The notes: generated from the letters alone by a model not told the origin. DNA of 43,394 nucleotides from JANYCG01 sp031365665 (GCA_031365665.1 JANLYO010000093.1:1-43394); one strand, 5' to 3'; positions 1-7,935 are shown, counted from the stretch's first letter. Numbers and translations: made by a program.

Positions 1-177
1 CGTCCAAGCCTCCCATTGACGAAAATCGTTGATGAGAGGGAATATTTTTTCTGGGGGAGCTTTGATATTGATTGAGCGTTCGACATGAAAACTGTCCGGC
101 TTGGTAGAAGCGTAAATGAGTATGGCAGCGACAAATGTGACGACCACTATAGCTGCGATGGCAATGAATTTGATCAT
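1..177 (-). CDS. SRPBCC-family (polyketide cyclase-like) protein, N-terminal part, cut by window edge
   Basis: The minus strand has an open frame from ATG at 177 to the window edge (59 codons). It starts with a hydrophobic segment (about residues 3-22, FIAIAAIVVVTFVAAILIYA). Then comes a beta strand and loop with HVERSINIKAPPEKIF and FPLINDFRQW, the usual opening of SRPBCC/START-like lipid-binding folds, which often carry one N-terminal anchor. A strong ribosome site, AGGAGG, lies 4 nt before the ATG. The ligand is unknown, because the pocket lies outside the window. It reads in the same direction as the next minus-strand gene and away from the integrase remnant, so it is probably the second cassette of a decayed integron. 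The family call rests on about 35 residues. Confidence 0.72.
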   Translation of the reverse strand, partial: MIKFIAIAAIVVVTFVAAILIYASTKPDSFHVERSINIKAPPEKIFPLINDFRQWEAWT

Positions 178-201
178 AGTTCCTCCTGTGAACTTGGGTT
201 G

Positions 202-226
202 GCCCAACGTTTGAGTTAGGCCGCAC
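202..226 (-). other. short attC-like recombination site between two cassettes
   Basis: On the minus strand, just after the stop of the 161-residue gene, GCCTAAC (fits RYYYAAC) and GTTGGGC (fits GTTRRRY) stand 6 nt apart (spacer TCAAAC). The stretch resembles the last third (L' box, spacer, R' box) of a typical attC. The 5' half that normally makes a site of 57 bp or more is not visible. The flanking GTGCGG is the complement of CCGCAC just after the core at 736-742. Joining the two cassette ends would therefore give a near-perfect inverted repeat, as expected for an excised cassette. Confidence 0.55.
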
Positions 227-229
227 TTT

Positions 230-715
230 TTACCTCGCTACCGAAAGTGAACTTGCTCCTGATGTCGGGTGTACCTTCAGGCCCAACTGTTCAAGACGCT
301 GCCGCTCTTGCTCAAGGCTCTCCACTGCGACCAGCAACTTCTTGCCTCGAAGAAGGAACACTCGTTCAACCGCATCATAAATTCTCAGTTCAACGACCTG
401 CTGGTTCGCGACGTGGCCAACTGGAATGTGGCCAACCACACTTGCATTTGGCTTGAGTTCGGCACCGGGCGACACTCCCCAAAATATTGGGTAGTAGCTT
501 TCACCGTCCCTTCTAAGCAGTTCTAGCCTTTCGAAGTAAAGCGGCTTGGTGCCCGAGTTCGCAATCTTGACTTCAAGAGCAAGGTAGTTACCGATCTCGT
601 CTGCGTTGGGAAAGTTCTGCCAGTTGCAGAAGATCCGAAGCTGGGGTCGGTTGAGTGCAAGGCTCACTAGCCCGCCCAGCGCAGACAGCGTTGGCTTTAG
701 AAGAGCCTCGATCAT
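230..715 (-). CDS. hypothetical protein, probable first integron cassette
   Basis: A 161-residue protein I do not recognise. The N-terminus (MIEALLKPTLSALGGLVSLA) is hydrophobic enough for a short membrane anchor or amphipathic helix. The middle (residues 45-115) looks like an immunoglobulin-like beta sandwich, with VKIANSGTKPLYFERLELL and a regularly spaced strand pattern ending VELRIYDAVE. The C-terminus contains a short charged helix (ESLEQERQRLEQLGLKV). It has no catalytic motif. The gene is flanked by GTTAGGC (736-742) upstream and an attC-like site (202-226) downstream, and points away from the integrase remnant, which is the standard layout of a gene cassette. Genes of unknown function are typical of chromosomal integron arrays. 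Confidence 0.75.
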   Translation of the reverse strand: MIEALLKPTLSALGGLVSLALNRPQLRIFCNWQNFPNADEIGNYLALEVKIANSGTKPLYFERLELLRRDGESYYPIFWGVSPGAELKPNASVVGHIPVGHVANQQVVELRIYDAVERVFLLRGKKLLVAVESLEQERQRLEQLGLKVHPTSGASSLSVAR

Positions 716-735
716 CTCTGTGTGGGTCCTGTGCG

Positions 736-742
736 GCCTAAC
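736..742 (-). other. attI/attC core site GTTAGGC at the start of the first cassette
   Basis: GTTAGGC on the minus strand matches the GTTRRRY core where integron integrases cut. It lies about 20 nt before the ATG of the first cassette gene and about 100 bp from the start of the divergent integrase remnant, which is about where attI sits. The next bases, CGCAC, match the complement of the far cassette end at 222-226. The remaining attI bases up to 839 show no further motif I can be sure of. Confidence 0.55.
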
Positions 743-839
743 GTAATGCCTCCCGCAAAACCAGCGGTTGACGAAAGTGGCTGCCGTTGATGGGGGTCAT
801 GCCGGGCATCATAAATGATTGATGTGCCTAGGGTTTTCA

Positions 840-1114
840 ATGAAACCCGGCACGTCTCCTGGCTCTGTCACTCCCCTCAAATCCATCCGTTTGCTGGATC
901 AGGTGCGCGAGCGGGCTCGCTATCTGCACTACCGCTACAGCACTGAAAAACGTATTTGCACTGGGTCAAGTTCTTCATCCGTTGGCATGGGCGCAGCAAA
1001 AGCGGCACACGGCCAGCCCGCTGGACAGGCTGGCGGGTAAAAATACCCAAATTGGGTACGATCAGGGCGTTCTGGCCTGACTTGGGCAGAAGCATGGATA
1101 AAATTGAACTCTAG
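840..1114 (+). pseudogene. integron integrase remnant (intI), frameshifted and truncated
   Basis: Reading from ATG at 840, residues 15-37 give SIRLLDQVRERARYLHYRYS then TEK. This is the first helix pair of integron-type tyrosine recombinases; compare the class 1 integrase segment LDQLRERIRYLHYSLRTEQ. After about 39 codons the frame breaks. One base over, near 951-955, the expected continuation reads YLHWVKFFIRWHGRS and stays open to TAG at 1112-1114. One lost base restores the family pattern. The rest of the SAM-like domain and the whole catalytic domain with its R..H..R..Y residues are absent, so the gene cannot make an active enzyme. Its orientation opposite to the neighbouring cassettes is the standard integron arrangement. 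Confidence 0.82.
1044..1058. promoter_or_regulatory. operator-like palindrome TACCCAAATTGGGTA
   Basis: A perfect 15-bp palindrome with a central A lies inside the decayed end of the integrase remnant. The same sequence, extended to 19 bp, recurs at 24075-24093. Symmetry and length fit a dimeric helix-turn-helix binding site, but no regulator gene is adjacent at either place. Confidence 0.4.
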
Positions 1115-1198
1115 CCCTCATATTTATTCATTTGTTAGCTATAATAACAGTAGCAACTCACCATCCACCACGTGATGGGCCGGAGCATGTTTTTGCGC

Positions 1199-1268
1199 CG
1201 GGCCGCCCCAAGCAAAAATGCGCCCCCTCGGGGGGCAGGGAGCTACACGCAGTGAGCGGCCGTGGGGG
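1199..1268 (+). repeat. G-run interspersed repeat, copy 1
   Basis: The segment begins GGGCCGCCCCAAGCAA, has a central hairpin GCCCCCTCGGGGGGC, and ends CGTGGGGG. It lies immediately beyond the stop of the deacetylase-family gene. Related copies are at 18750-18817 (minus), 19541-19853 (four in tandem), 29037-29135 and 36041-36102 (minus, inside a coding sequence). The stretch 1115-1198 before it holds nothing I recognise. Confidence 0.75.
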
Positions 1269-1270
1269 TT

Positions 1271-2239
1271 TTATACATCCGCCAGCACCCGCACATGCGC
1301 CTCCACGCTGCGCCCCAGCGCATTGAGGTTGTAGCCGCCTTCCAGGCACGACACAATGCGCCCTTTGCCGTATTGCCGGGCGACTGACTTGATCTGTTGC
1401 GTCATCCAGGCATAGTCGGCTTCCACCAGGCCCATCTGACCCAGGTCGTCGTCGCGGTGGGCGTCGAAGCCGGCGCTGATGAAAATCATCTCGGGCCGGT
1501 GCGCGTGCAGGCGTGGCAGCCAATATTGCTCGACCAGCGCGCGCACCGCCGCGCCTTTGGTGTAGGCCGGCACCGGCAGGTTCACCAGGTTGGCGGCTTT
1601 GGAGGTGGAGCCGCCGTAGGGGTAAAACGGGTGCTGGTAAAAACTCACCATCAGGATGCGTTCGTCGCCGGCCACAATGTCTTCGGTGCCGTTGCCGTGG
1701 TGCACGTCAAAGTCCACTATCGCCACGCGCGCCAGGCCGTGTTGCTCCAGCGCGTATTTGGCGGCGATGGCGACGTTGTTGAACACGCAGAAGCCCATCG
1801 CGCGGTCGTGGCAGGCATGGTGGCCGGGCGGGCGGGTGGCGCAAAACGCGTTTTCGAGCTCACCGGCGATCACGGCATCGGTGGCGGCCAGGGCGGCGCC
1901 CACGCCGCGCAAGATGGCGTTCCCGCTGCCGCCGCTCATGGCGGTGTCGGGGTCGATTTGCGCCAGCCGCCCACCCGCTGAAACACCTGCTGATTCAATT
2001 TCTTCCTGCAAGCGGCGGTTCAGCGCGTTGATCGACGTGACATGGTGTTCGCTGTGCGCCAGCTCGATGGGCGCCAGCGAGGCCAGCGGCGCCTCGCGGC
2101 GGTCCACCGCGTCGAGCACACCGCTGGCGAGTAGCCGGTCTTCAATGGCGTCGAGACGCTCGGGGCATTCGGGGTGGCCGCGCCCCATGTCGTGTTTGCG
2201 GCAGTCAGGGTGAGAAAAAAATCCGGTCTTGTTCGTCAT
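1271..2239 (-). CDS. histone deacetylase family protein (AcuC/AphA-type amidohydrolase)
   Basis: A 322-residue zinc amidohydrolase of the arginase/deacetylase fold. Such bacterial proteins remove acetyl groups from lysine, acetylpolyamines or other small amides. The N-terminal HPDCRKHDMGRGHPECPERL is the usual opening. RPPGHHACH (about 137-144) carries the active-site histidine pair, VDFDVHHGNGTE (about 175-186) gives the zinc-binding Asp and His, and SAGFDAHRDD the second zinc-binding Asp. CLEGGYNL near the C-terminus is the substrate-loop signature. All key residues are present. I chose the ATG at 2239 because the protein then starts MTNKTGFFSHP like relatives; an ATG at 2281 would overlap the divergent MoxR start. 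The substrate cannot be told from sequence. Confidence 0.93.
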   Translation of the reverse strand: MTNKTGFFSHPDCRKHDMGRGHPECPERLDAIEDRLLASGVLDAVDRREAPLASLAPIELAHSEHHVTSINALNRRLQEEIESAGVSAGGRLAQIDPDTAMSGGSGNAILRGVGAALAATDAVIAGELENAFCATRPPGHHACHDRAMGFCVFNNVAIAAKYALEQHGLARVAIVDFDVHHGNGTEDIVAGDERILMVSFYQHPFYPYGGSTSKAANLVNLPVPAYTKGAAVRALVEQYWLPRLHAHRPEMIFISAGFDAHRDDDLGQMGLVEADYAWMTQQIKSVARQYGKGRIVSCLEGGYNLNALGRSVEAHVRVLADV

Positions 2240-2279
2240 GGTCGGGTGGCAGCAGCAAATTTCAGGTAATGTCTCGGGC

Positions 2280-3200
2280 ATGAATTCTCAACACAAACTC
2301 AGGGCCCTGCTGGATCAGCTTAACACGGTGATTGTCGGCAAACCGGCGCAGATTCAGGATTGCGTGGCCTGCCTGCTGGCGGGTGGCCACCTTTTGATTG
2401 AAGACGTGCCAGGTGTTGGCAAAACCACGTTGGCGCACGCGCTGGCCAAGACCTTCGGCTTGCAGTTCTCGCGCGTTCAGTTCACCTCGGATTTGATGCC
2501 CAGCGACCTCTCGGGCGTGTCGATTTACAAGCGTGGCAAAGAGGCTTTCATCTTCCATCCCGGGCCGATTTTTGCGCAGATTTTGCTGGCCGACGAGATC
2601 AACCGCGCCAGCCCTAAAACCCAAAGCGCGCTCTTGGAAGCGATGGAGGAAAAACAGGTCAGCGTGGAGGGTGAAACGCGCGCCCTGCCCGAGCCGTTTT
2701 TTGTCATCGCCACGCAAAACCCACACGACCAGCTCGGCACTTACGCCCTGCCAGAGTCGCAGCTAGACCGCTTTCTGATGCGCATTTCACTCGGCTACCC
2801 GGATCGCGCCAGCGAACGCGCGCTTTTGAGCGGCAACGATAGGCGTGGCATGGTCGATGTGCTGCCCAGCCTGCTGACGCTGGCCGAGATGAAAGACTTG
2901 CAAGCGCAGGTGCTGGCTATCCACGCGGCTGATCCGCTGCTGAATTACGTGCAAGACCTGATCGCCGCCAGCCGCAACGGCAAGTGGTTTGTGCAGGGCC
3001 TGAGCCCACGCGCGGGCATTGCCGTGATTCGCGCGGCCAAGGCGCAGGCGCTCTTGCAGGGGCGGGACTACGTCGCGCCCGACGACGTACAGGCGATCTT
3101 GCCGCAAACCATCGCCCACCGCTTGATTCCCTCGGGCGACGCCGGGCGCGGCTCCGTGGAGCAGGTGCGGGCCATGCTGGATGCGGTGGCGCTGCCGTGA
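2280..3200 (+). CDS. MoxR-family AAA+ ATPase
   Basis: A 306-residue AAA+ ATPase of the MoxR branch, cytosolic chaperone-like proteins thought to help mature or insert partner complexes. The Walker A motif is GVGKTT (residues 45-50) and the Walker B motif ILLADEI (101-107), followed by NRASPKTQSALLEAMEE, a hallmark of MoxR. Sensor 1 lies in FVIATQNP and the lid domain contains GLSPRAG. The start at 2280 follows the divergent deacetylase gene by 40 bp. The stop overlaps the DUF58 gene start by 4 bp, so the two are probably translationally coupled. The MoxR/DUF58/transglutaminase set is a recurrent bacterial cluster. Confidence 0.95.
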   Translation: MNSQHKLRALLDQLNTVIVGKPAQIQDCVACLLAGGHLLIEDVPGVGKTTLAHALAKTFGLQFSRVQFTSDLMPSDLSGVSIYKRGKEAFIFHPGPIFAQILLADEINRASPKTQSALLEAMEEKQVSVEGETRALPEPFFVIATQNPHDQLGTYALPESQLDRFLMRISLGYPDRASERALLSGNDRRGMVDVLPSLLTLAEMKDLQAQVLAIHAADPLLNYVQDLIAASRNGKWFVQGLSPRAGIAVIRAAKAQALLQGRDYVAPDDVQAILPQTIAHRLIPSGDAGRGSVEQVRAMLDAVALP

Positions 3201-4291
3201 ACACAGCTGCCGTTCGCCCTGAGCTGCCTGTCCTGAGCCTCGTCGAAGGGGTCGAAGGACGGGTTCCGCCACCGGCTTCGACAGGCTCAGCCCGAACGGA
3301 CGGGTTGAGCGCCATCCTTCATCCCGTGCGCTTTGTCAGAAGCAGGTTCCAGAACTGGTGGCAGTCCCGCCTGCCGCTCAAAGACAGCCTCACGCTCACC
3401 CAGCGCACTGTCTACATCCTGCCCACACGCCCTGGTTTCACGCTCGCGGCCACGATCCTCGTTTTGTTGGTTGCCTCGATCAATTACCAGTTGAACCTGG
3501 GTTACCTGCTGACCTTCCTCTTGGCCGGCAGCGCCGTGGTGGGCATGCATGTCTGCCACGGCACGCTGCGCGGACTTACTTTGAATTTGATAGCACCTGA
3601 CGCTCAATTCGCCGGAGCCAGCGCCGTGATTGGTGTCAACCTGGTGAACGAGCGCAACGCCATCCGCCACGGCATCGGCATGACCGTGCTCGGCGCCAAC
3701 CAATGGGTGTACGCCGACGTGCCGGCGCTCGGCATCGCCACCGTGCACATCGCCTTCAAACCCGAGCGGCGAGGCCTGCACCTGGTGCCCGCGCTGACCG
3801 CCGAAACGCGTTTTCCGCTGGGCACGTTTCGCGTCTGGACGGTCTGGCGCCCAGCCTCCAAAGTGCTGGTGTACCCGCTGCCAGAGGCTTTCCCGCCGCC
3901 CCTGCCGCCGGGTGAGGCGAAGTCTGGCGGCGCAGCCAACGCGCAACACGCGTCCAGCGGTGAATACGACGGCGTGCGCGCCTACCGCCGGGGCGATCCG
4001 TTAAAACTGGTGGTCTGGAAAAAAGCCGCCAAGGCGGATGAACTGGTCAGCCGCGATGCGCAGCAGGTGCAGCGTTACGAGTTGTGGCTGGATTTCGCCC
4101 ACGCCGGTGGCGGCGCAGCCCATAACAACACGACCAACACCGAACACAAACTCTCTCGCCTGTGCGCCTGGGTGCTCGCCGCCGAAAAGCAGGGCCTGGA
4201 CTATGGGCTGCGCTTGCCGGGCGTGGAGGTCAAAGCGGGCTCGGGCGAAGTTCACAAGCGGCGCTGCCTGGAGGCGCTGGCCTTATGTTGA
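3197..4291 (+). CDS. DUF58 domain-containing membrane protein
   Basis: A 364-residue protein partnered with MoxR ATPases. The GTG at 3197 overlaps the MoxR stop as GTGA and is the only start that avoids a large overlap. Two membrane segments lie at about residues 80-95 and 102-118. A beta-rich region follows, then the DUF58 signature GEYDGVRAYRRGDPLKLVVW (about 254-273), seen in all family members. The role is unknown; the family may link the ATPase to envelope substrates. Residues about 5-35 are encoded by a REP-like inverted repeat (3209-3301) and read as low-value sequence (VRPELPVLSLVEG, STGSARTDG). They are probably an accidental N-terminal extension, and the functional start may be further in (around residues 36-52). 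Confidence 0.9.
   Translation: MNTAAVRPELPVLSLVEGVEGRVPPPASTGSARTDGLSAILHPVRFVRSRFQNWWQSRLPLKDSLTLTQRTVYILPTRPGFTLAATILVLLVASINYQLNLGYLLTFLLAGSAVVGMHVCHGTLRGLTLNLIAPDAQFAGASAVIGVNLVNERNAIRHGIGMTVLGANQWVYADVPALGIATVHIAFKPERRGLHLVPALTAETRFPLGTFRVWTVWRPASKVLVYPLPEAFPPPLPPGEAKSGGAANAQHASSGEYDGVRAYRRGDPLKLVVWKKAAKADELVSRDAQQVQRYELWLDFAHAGGGAAHNNTTNTEHKLSRLCAWVLAAEKQGLDYGLRLPGVEVKAGSGEVHKRRCLEALALC
3209..3301. repeat. REP-like inverted repeat inside the DUF58 5' coding region
   Basis: Left arm GTTCGCCCTGAG and right arm GGCTTCGACAGGCTCAGC followed by CCGAAC form a long imperfect inverted repeat. The inner part contains further copies of the GTCGAAGG motif. I recognise this as the type of intergenic palindrome widely scattered in Comamonadaceae and related genomes. 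Here it stays open in the reading frame and adds about 30 codons to the DUF58 gene. Confidence 0.8.
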
Positions 4292-4625
4292 AAATTGACG
4301 CGGGTTTGAATGCTGGCGAGGTTTTGAACAACTGCGCAGTAATCGTGACGCCGTTTGAATGGCCCGGCATTTGCTATTATATAAATAGCAATGAAATGCC
4401 ATTTCACGTGGCCTGGTGGCCAAAAATGCATAAATTCTGGGTTGATTTCAGGTTTCAATCCAAATTGTTAACACTCATGTTAACAATTGGCAAAAACGGC
4501 CTCCAAAAACCGGTTTTAAAAGAAAATTCAGCCCTTGGGTCACGTGATATATGAATAGTTTGCTAGTTATTATGTAGCATTTATTTTCTTCGACCCGACG
4601 CCAAAACGCCGCTCCAAAACGCACC
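4292..4625. other. 334-bp AT-rich gap inside the MoxR/DUF58/TgpA cluster
   Basis: No convincing gene. Short frames here lack family features and codon bias. The gap contains one copy of the AT-rich dispersed element at 4464-4585. The first part (4292-4463) shows no motif beyond a short ATATAAATAGCAAT run. It separates DUF58 and transglutaminase genes that are usually adjacent, so it probably arose by insertion. Confidence 0.6.
4464..4585 (+). repeat. AT-rich dispersed element, copy A
   Basis: Block 1 at 4468-4483 is TTAACACTCATGTTAA, and block 2 at about 4537-4578 includes GTCACGTGATATATGAATAG and TTTGCTAGTTATTATG. Both blocks recur in the same order and spacing at 30086-30212 and 38412-38530, and in part at 15677-15822. 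The sequence between the blocks is not conserved. Confidence 0.75.
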
Positions 4626-6638
4626 ATGTTTGACAAACTGACGCACCTGCCCCGTGACAGCAGAGACACTTTGTTTCTGCTCGTGGTGATCGCCTGGGTG
4701 GTGATGCCGCAAGTCACCAACCTGCCGCTTTGGTGCAGCGTGCTGGCGGCCAGTGTCTTGCTGTGGCGCGGCACGCTGGCCCTGCAGTCCAAACCGCTGC
4801 CCTCCAAATGGTGGCTCTTGATCCTGCTGGTGCTCACTGTGGCGGCCACGCTGAATACCCACCGCACCTTGATGGGCCGTGACGCGGGCGTCACCATGAT
4901 CGTCGTCCTGCTGGCCTTGAAAACACTGGAACTCCGGGCAAAACGCGACGCTTTTGTGGTGTTTTTCCTGAGCTTCTTCACGATGTTGACGAACTTCTTT
5001 TTCTCGCAGTCTTTGCTCACGGCGGCGGCGATGTTGATCGCCCTGCTGGGGCTGTTGACGGCGCTGGTCAACGCCCACATGCCGGTGGGCAAACCGCCCC
5101 TGCTGCAGGCCGCCAAAACAGCCGGCTGGATGGCGCTTTTGGGCGCACCGGTGATGGCGCTGCTGTTTGTGCTGTTCCCCCGCATCGCGCCCTTGTGGGG
5201 CGTGCCGAGCGACGCGATGAGCGGCCGCAGCGGGCTCTCGGCCAGCATGCAGGTGGGCAACATCGCCAGCCTGGCACTGGATGAAACCATCGCCATGCGG
5301 GTGCGTTTCAACGGCGTCCCGCCTTTGCAGCCGGATCTGTACTTCCGTGGCCCGGTGCTCTCAAGTTTCAATGGCCGCGACTGGCAGCCGCTGCGCTCCG
5401 GCCTGCCCGTGCGGATGCAACTGCCCGTGAACCTGCAGGTCAGCGGCGAAGCGACACGCTACGAAGTCACCCTGGAGCCCAACAACCGGCCGTGGGTGTT
5501 TGTGCTGGACGCCACCGAGGCCAAGCCGGCCGTGCCCGGCATGCAGGTGGCGATGAGCAGCGATCTGCAATGGGTTGCCGACCGCCCGTTTACCGATCTC
5601 ACACGTTACAGCGCAGCCAGCCACACGAGCTTCCGTTACGGGCCCGTGCAGCAAATGGCGGCCTTGCAGGAATACGTGGCGCTGCCCGCCAGCTTCAACC
5701 CGCGCACCTTGCAACTGGCGGCAGATATGCGGCGCACGCCCGAGTTGCAAAACGCAGGCGCGGCGCAAACGGTGGCGGCCGTTTTGCAGCGGCTGCGCAC
5801 CGGCGGCTACAGCTACACGCTGGACCCCGGCGTGTTTGGCGTCCACACGGCTGATGAATTCTGGTTCGACCGCAAGGAGGGTTTTTGCGAACACATCGCG
5901 TCGAGTTTTGTCATCCTGATGCGCGCGCTGGATGTGCCCGCGCGCGTGGTCACGGGTTACCAGGGCGGCGAGCGCAACAACATTGACGGCTTTTGGGTGA
6001 TCCGCCAGAGCGACGCGCACGCCTGGGCTGAAGTCTGGATGGCCGGGCAAGGCTGGGTGCGGGTAGACCCAACCTCGGCGGTGGCGCCCGGCCGCACGGG
6101 CTCGTTCACGCGCCTGCAGCCCCGCCCCGGTGCCGTCGCCAGCGCACTCACCGGCGTCTTTGGCACGGTCAACCCCAGTCTGCTGGCCAACATGCGCGCC
6201 GCCTGGGACGCCGTGAACAACGGCTGGAACCAATGGGTGCTGAACTACACGCAGGCCAAACAGCTCAATTTGCTCAAAGACATCGGCTTTGCTTCGCCGA
6301 GTTGGGAAGACCTGTTTTACGTGCTGCTGGCCATTCTCGTCGGGGTGAGTTTGTGCGGTGCGGCCTGGACACTGTGGGAGAAGAACCGGCACGACCCTTG
6401 GCTGCGCCTGCTCTGGCGCGCCCGCAAACGCTTGGCAAAAGCCGGCATCACGCTGGCACCCAACAGCCCGCCGCGCAGCATGGCTGACAAACTTGACGCC
6501 AGCCAGGACGACATCCGCCAATGGTTGTTGCGCATGGAAACCCTGCGTTACAGCCGCCCCGGCGCCTCCAAGGCCCTCGGGCTCCTGGGTTTGCAGCGAG
6601 AATTTGGGCAGTTGCTTTGGCCCAAGGCGCTGAAGTAG
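4626..6638 (+). CDS. TgpA-type membrane transglutaminase (DUF3488 + transglutaminase core)
   Basis: A 670-residue membrane protein. Residues 1-190 hold about six hydrophobic helices (DUF3488). A periplasmic transglutaminase-like domain follows, with the catalytic triad visible as Cys421 in EGFCEH, His465 in SDAHAW and Asp481 in RVDPTS. A further membrane helix near 565-585 (FYVLLAILVGVSLCGAAWTL) leads into a C-terminal DUF4129-like tail. In Pseudomonas the homologue TgpA is important for viability and probably acts on envelope or peptidoglycan-associated substrates. It is the third gene of the MoxR/DUF58 cluster but follows a 334-bp repeat-containing gap, so it may have its own transcription. 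All catalytic residues are intact. Confidence 0.94.
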   Translation: MFDKLTHLPRDSRDTLFLLVVIAWVVMPQVTNLPLWCSVLAASVLLWRGTLALQSKPLPSKWWLLILLVLTVAATLNTHRTLMGRDAGVTMIVVLLALKTLELRAKRDAFVVFFLSFFTMLTNFFFSQSLLTAAAMLIALLGLLTALVNAHMPVGKPPLLQAAKTAGWMALLGAPVMALLFVLFPRIAPLWGVPSDAMSGRSGLSASMQVGNIASLALDETIAMRVRFNGVPPLQPDLYFRGPVLSSFNGRDWQPLRSGLPVRMQLPVNLQVSGEATRYEVTLEPNNRPWVFVLDATEAKPAVPGMQVAMSSDLQWVADRPFTDLTRYSAASHTSFRYGPVQQMAALQEYVALPASFNPRTLQLAADMRRTPELQNAGAAQTVAAVLQRLRTGGYSYTLDPGVFGVHTADEFWFDRKEGFCEHIASSFVILMRALDVPARVVTGYQGGERNNIDGFWVIRQSDAHAWAEVWMAGQGWVRVDPTSAVAPGRTGSFTRLQPRPGAVASALTGVFGTVNPSLLANMRAAWDAVNNGWNQWVLNYTQAKQLNLLKDIGFASPSWEDLFYVLLAILVGVSLCGAAWTLWEKNRHDPWLRLLWRARKRLAKAGITLAPNSPPRSMADKLDASQDDIRQWLLRMETLRYSRPGASKALGLLGLQREFGQLLWPKALK

Positions 6639-6726
6639 CTGGTTCATTTTGGAGCCGCTTCTTTTTGGCCGCCATCAGCTTTTGCATGCCATCCCACCCC
6701 ACCCCATTGCCAATCCTTCCATTGTC

Positions 6727-7923
6727 GTGAACATTTCTGATCGCCTTGACCTGCAGAACCTTGCCTGGAGGTTCGCCAAGCAGTTTTGCATTGCTCTATT
6801 TTTAATAGCGATATGCGCTTACTCTGCGGCATCCAACGCTCAAATAAGTCCAGGTGCAGTCGCTGCCACCGCAAAATCGACCACCACGGCACCGGCTAAA
6901 CCACCCGCAAATTCACCCGCTAAATCAGCCGCCAGCAAATCCGCCAAACCGCCTGCGCAAGGCCCCGCCTATGCCACACGTGCGGACGTGATGCAGATGG
7001 CAGACGACATTGCCCTGCGCCGCGACCTGGACCGCGATTGGGTGCGCAAAACCATTGGGGACGCGCACTACCTGCCCATCATCACTAAATTCATCCTGCC
7101 ACCGCCTGCGGGCACGGTCAAAAACTGGCGCGTCTACCGCAGCCGTTTCATCGACCCGGTGCGCATCAACGCGGGCGTGAAGTTCTGGCAGGCCAACCGC
7201 GAAGCGTTGGAGCGGGCTGAAAAGGAATACGGTGTGCCGGCCGAGATCATCGTCGGCGTCATCGGCGTGGAAACCATCTACGGCCAGCAGGTGGGCACCT
7301 TCCGCGTGATGGACGCGCTGGCCACTTTGAGCTTTGATTTCCCGCAGGCACACCCGCGCAGAGAAGCCCGGCGCGAATTTTTCTTGGGTGAGCTTGAGCA
7401 GTTCCTGAGCCTGTCCAGCCGCACTGGCGCAGACCCGATGGCCGTGCGCGGCAGCTTCGCCGGCGCCATGGGCCTGCCGCAATTCATGCCCTCCTCCCAC
7501 GTGAAATACGCCGTGGACTTCGACGGCGACGGCAAGGTCGATCTTTTCAACAGCCCCACCGACGCCATCGGCTCGGTGGCCAACTACTTCAAGGCCTTCA
7601 ACTGGCAACCTGGCATGCCAACCCATTACCCGGTGGCATTTGACAAATCCAAACTCGACATGGACGCCTTGATGGCCCCCGACATCCTGCCCACCTTCAG
7701 CGTGGAGAGCTTTGCCGCCAAAGGCGCTGTGCTCGAAGGTGACGCCCTGAACCACACCGGCCCGCTGGCCTTGATCGAGCTGCAAAACGCCGGCGCGGAG
7801 CCCGTCTATGTTGCAGGCACGGAAAATTTCTACGCGATTACCCGCTACAACTGGAGCAGCTATTACGCGATGGCAGTGATTGAGTTGGGGCGGGAAGTGG
7901 CGCGGGCCTTGATCCGGCCCTAA
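6727..7923 (+). CDS. mltB: lytic murein transglycosylase, MltB family
   Basis: About 398 residues. This enzyme cleaves the MurNAc-GlcNAc bond of peptidoglycan to 1,6-anhydro products in the periplasm. A signal-like segment (FAKQFCIALFLIAICAYSAA) precedes a Ala/Pro/Lys-rich linker. I see no clear lipobox, so it may be soluble. The catalytic domain has EYGVPAEIIVGVIGVETIYG with the active Glu at residue 182, then FAGAMGLPQFMPSS and DFDGDGKVDLF, an EF-hand-like loop typical of MltB/Slt35. The start is uncertain: GTG at 6727 gives a normal signal peptide, while an in-frame TTG at 6649 would add 26 residues. No clear ribosome site marks either. Confidence 0.93.
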   Translation: MNISDRLDLQNLAWRFAKQFCIALFLIAICAYSAASNAQISPGAVAATAKSTTTAPAKPPANSPAKSAASKSAKPPAQGPAYATRADVMQMADDIALRRDLDRDWVRKTIGDAHYLPIITKFILPPPAGTVKNWRVYRSRFIDPVRINAGVKFWQANREALERAEKEYGVPAEIIVGVIGVETIYGQQVGTFRVMDALATLSFDFPQAHPRREARREFFLGELEQFLSLSSRTGADPMAVRGSFAGAMGLPQFMPSSHVKYAVDFDGDGKVDLFNSPTDAIGSVANYFKAFNWQPGMPTHYPVAFDKSKLDMDALMAPDILPTFSVESFAAKGAVLEGDALNHTGPLALIELQNAGAEPVYVAGTENFYAITRYNWSSYYAMAVIELGREVARALIRP

Positions 7924-7935
7924 GTCGGGGATGCG

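Noticed and set aside
202..226. Full-length attC site
   Set aside because: Only the R'/L'-like part and an inverse core 6 nt away are present; the 5' half and loop of a normal attC are not visible, so it is reported only as attC-like.
877..1095. 72-codon minus-strand frame opposite the integrase remnant
   Set aside because: It is a shadow of the integrase region, which reads convincingly as recombinase on the plus strand.
4162..4554. Small plus-strand frame overlapping the DUF58 end and the AT-rich spacer
   Set aside because: The first half is out-of-frame DUF58 sequence and the second half is the dispersed element; no ribosome site or domain.
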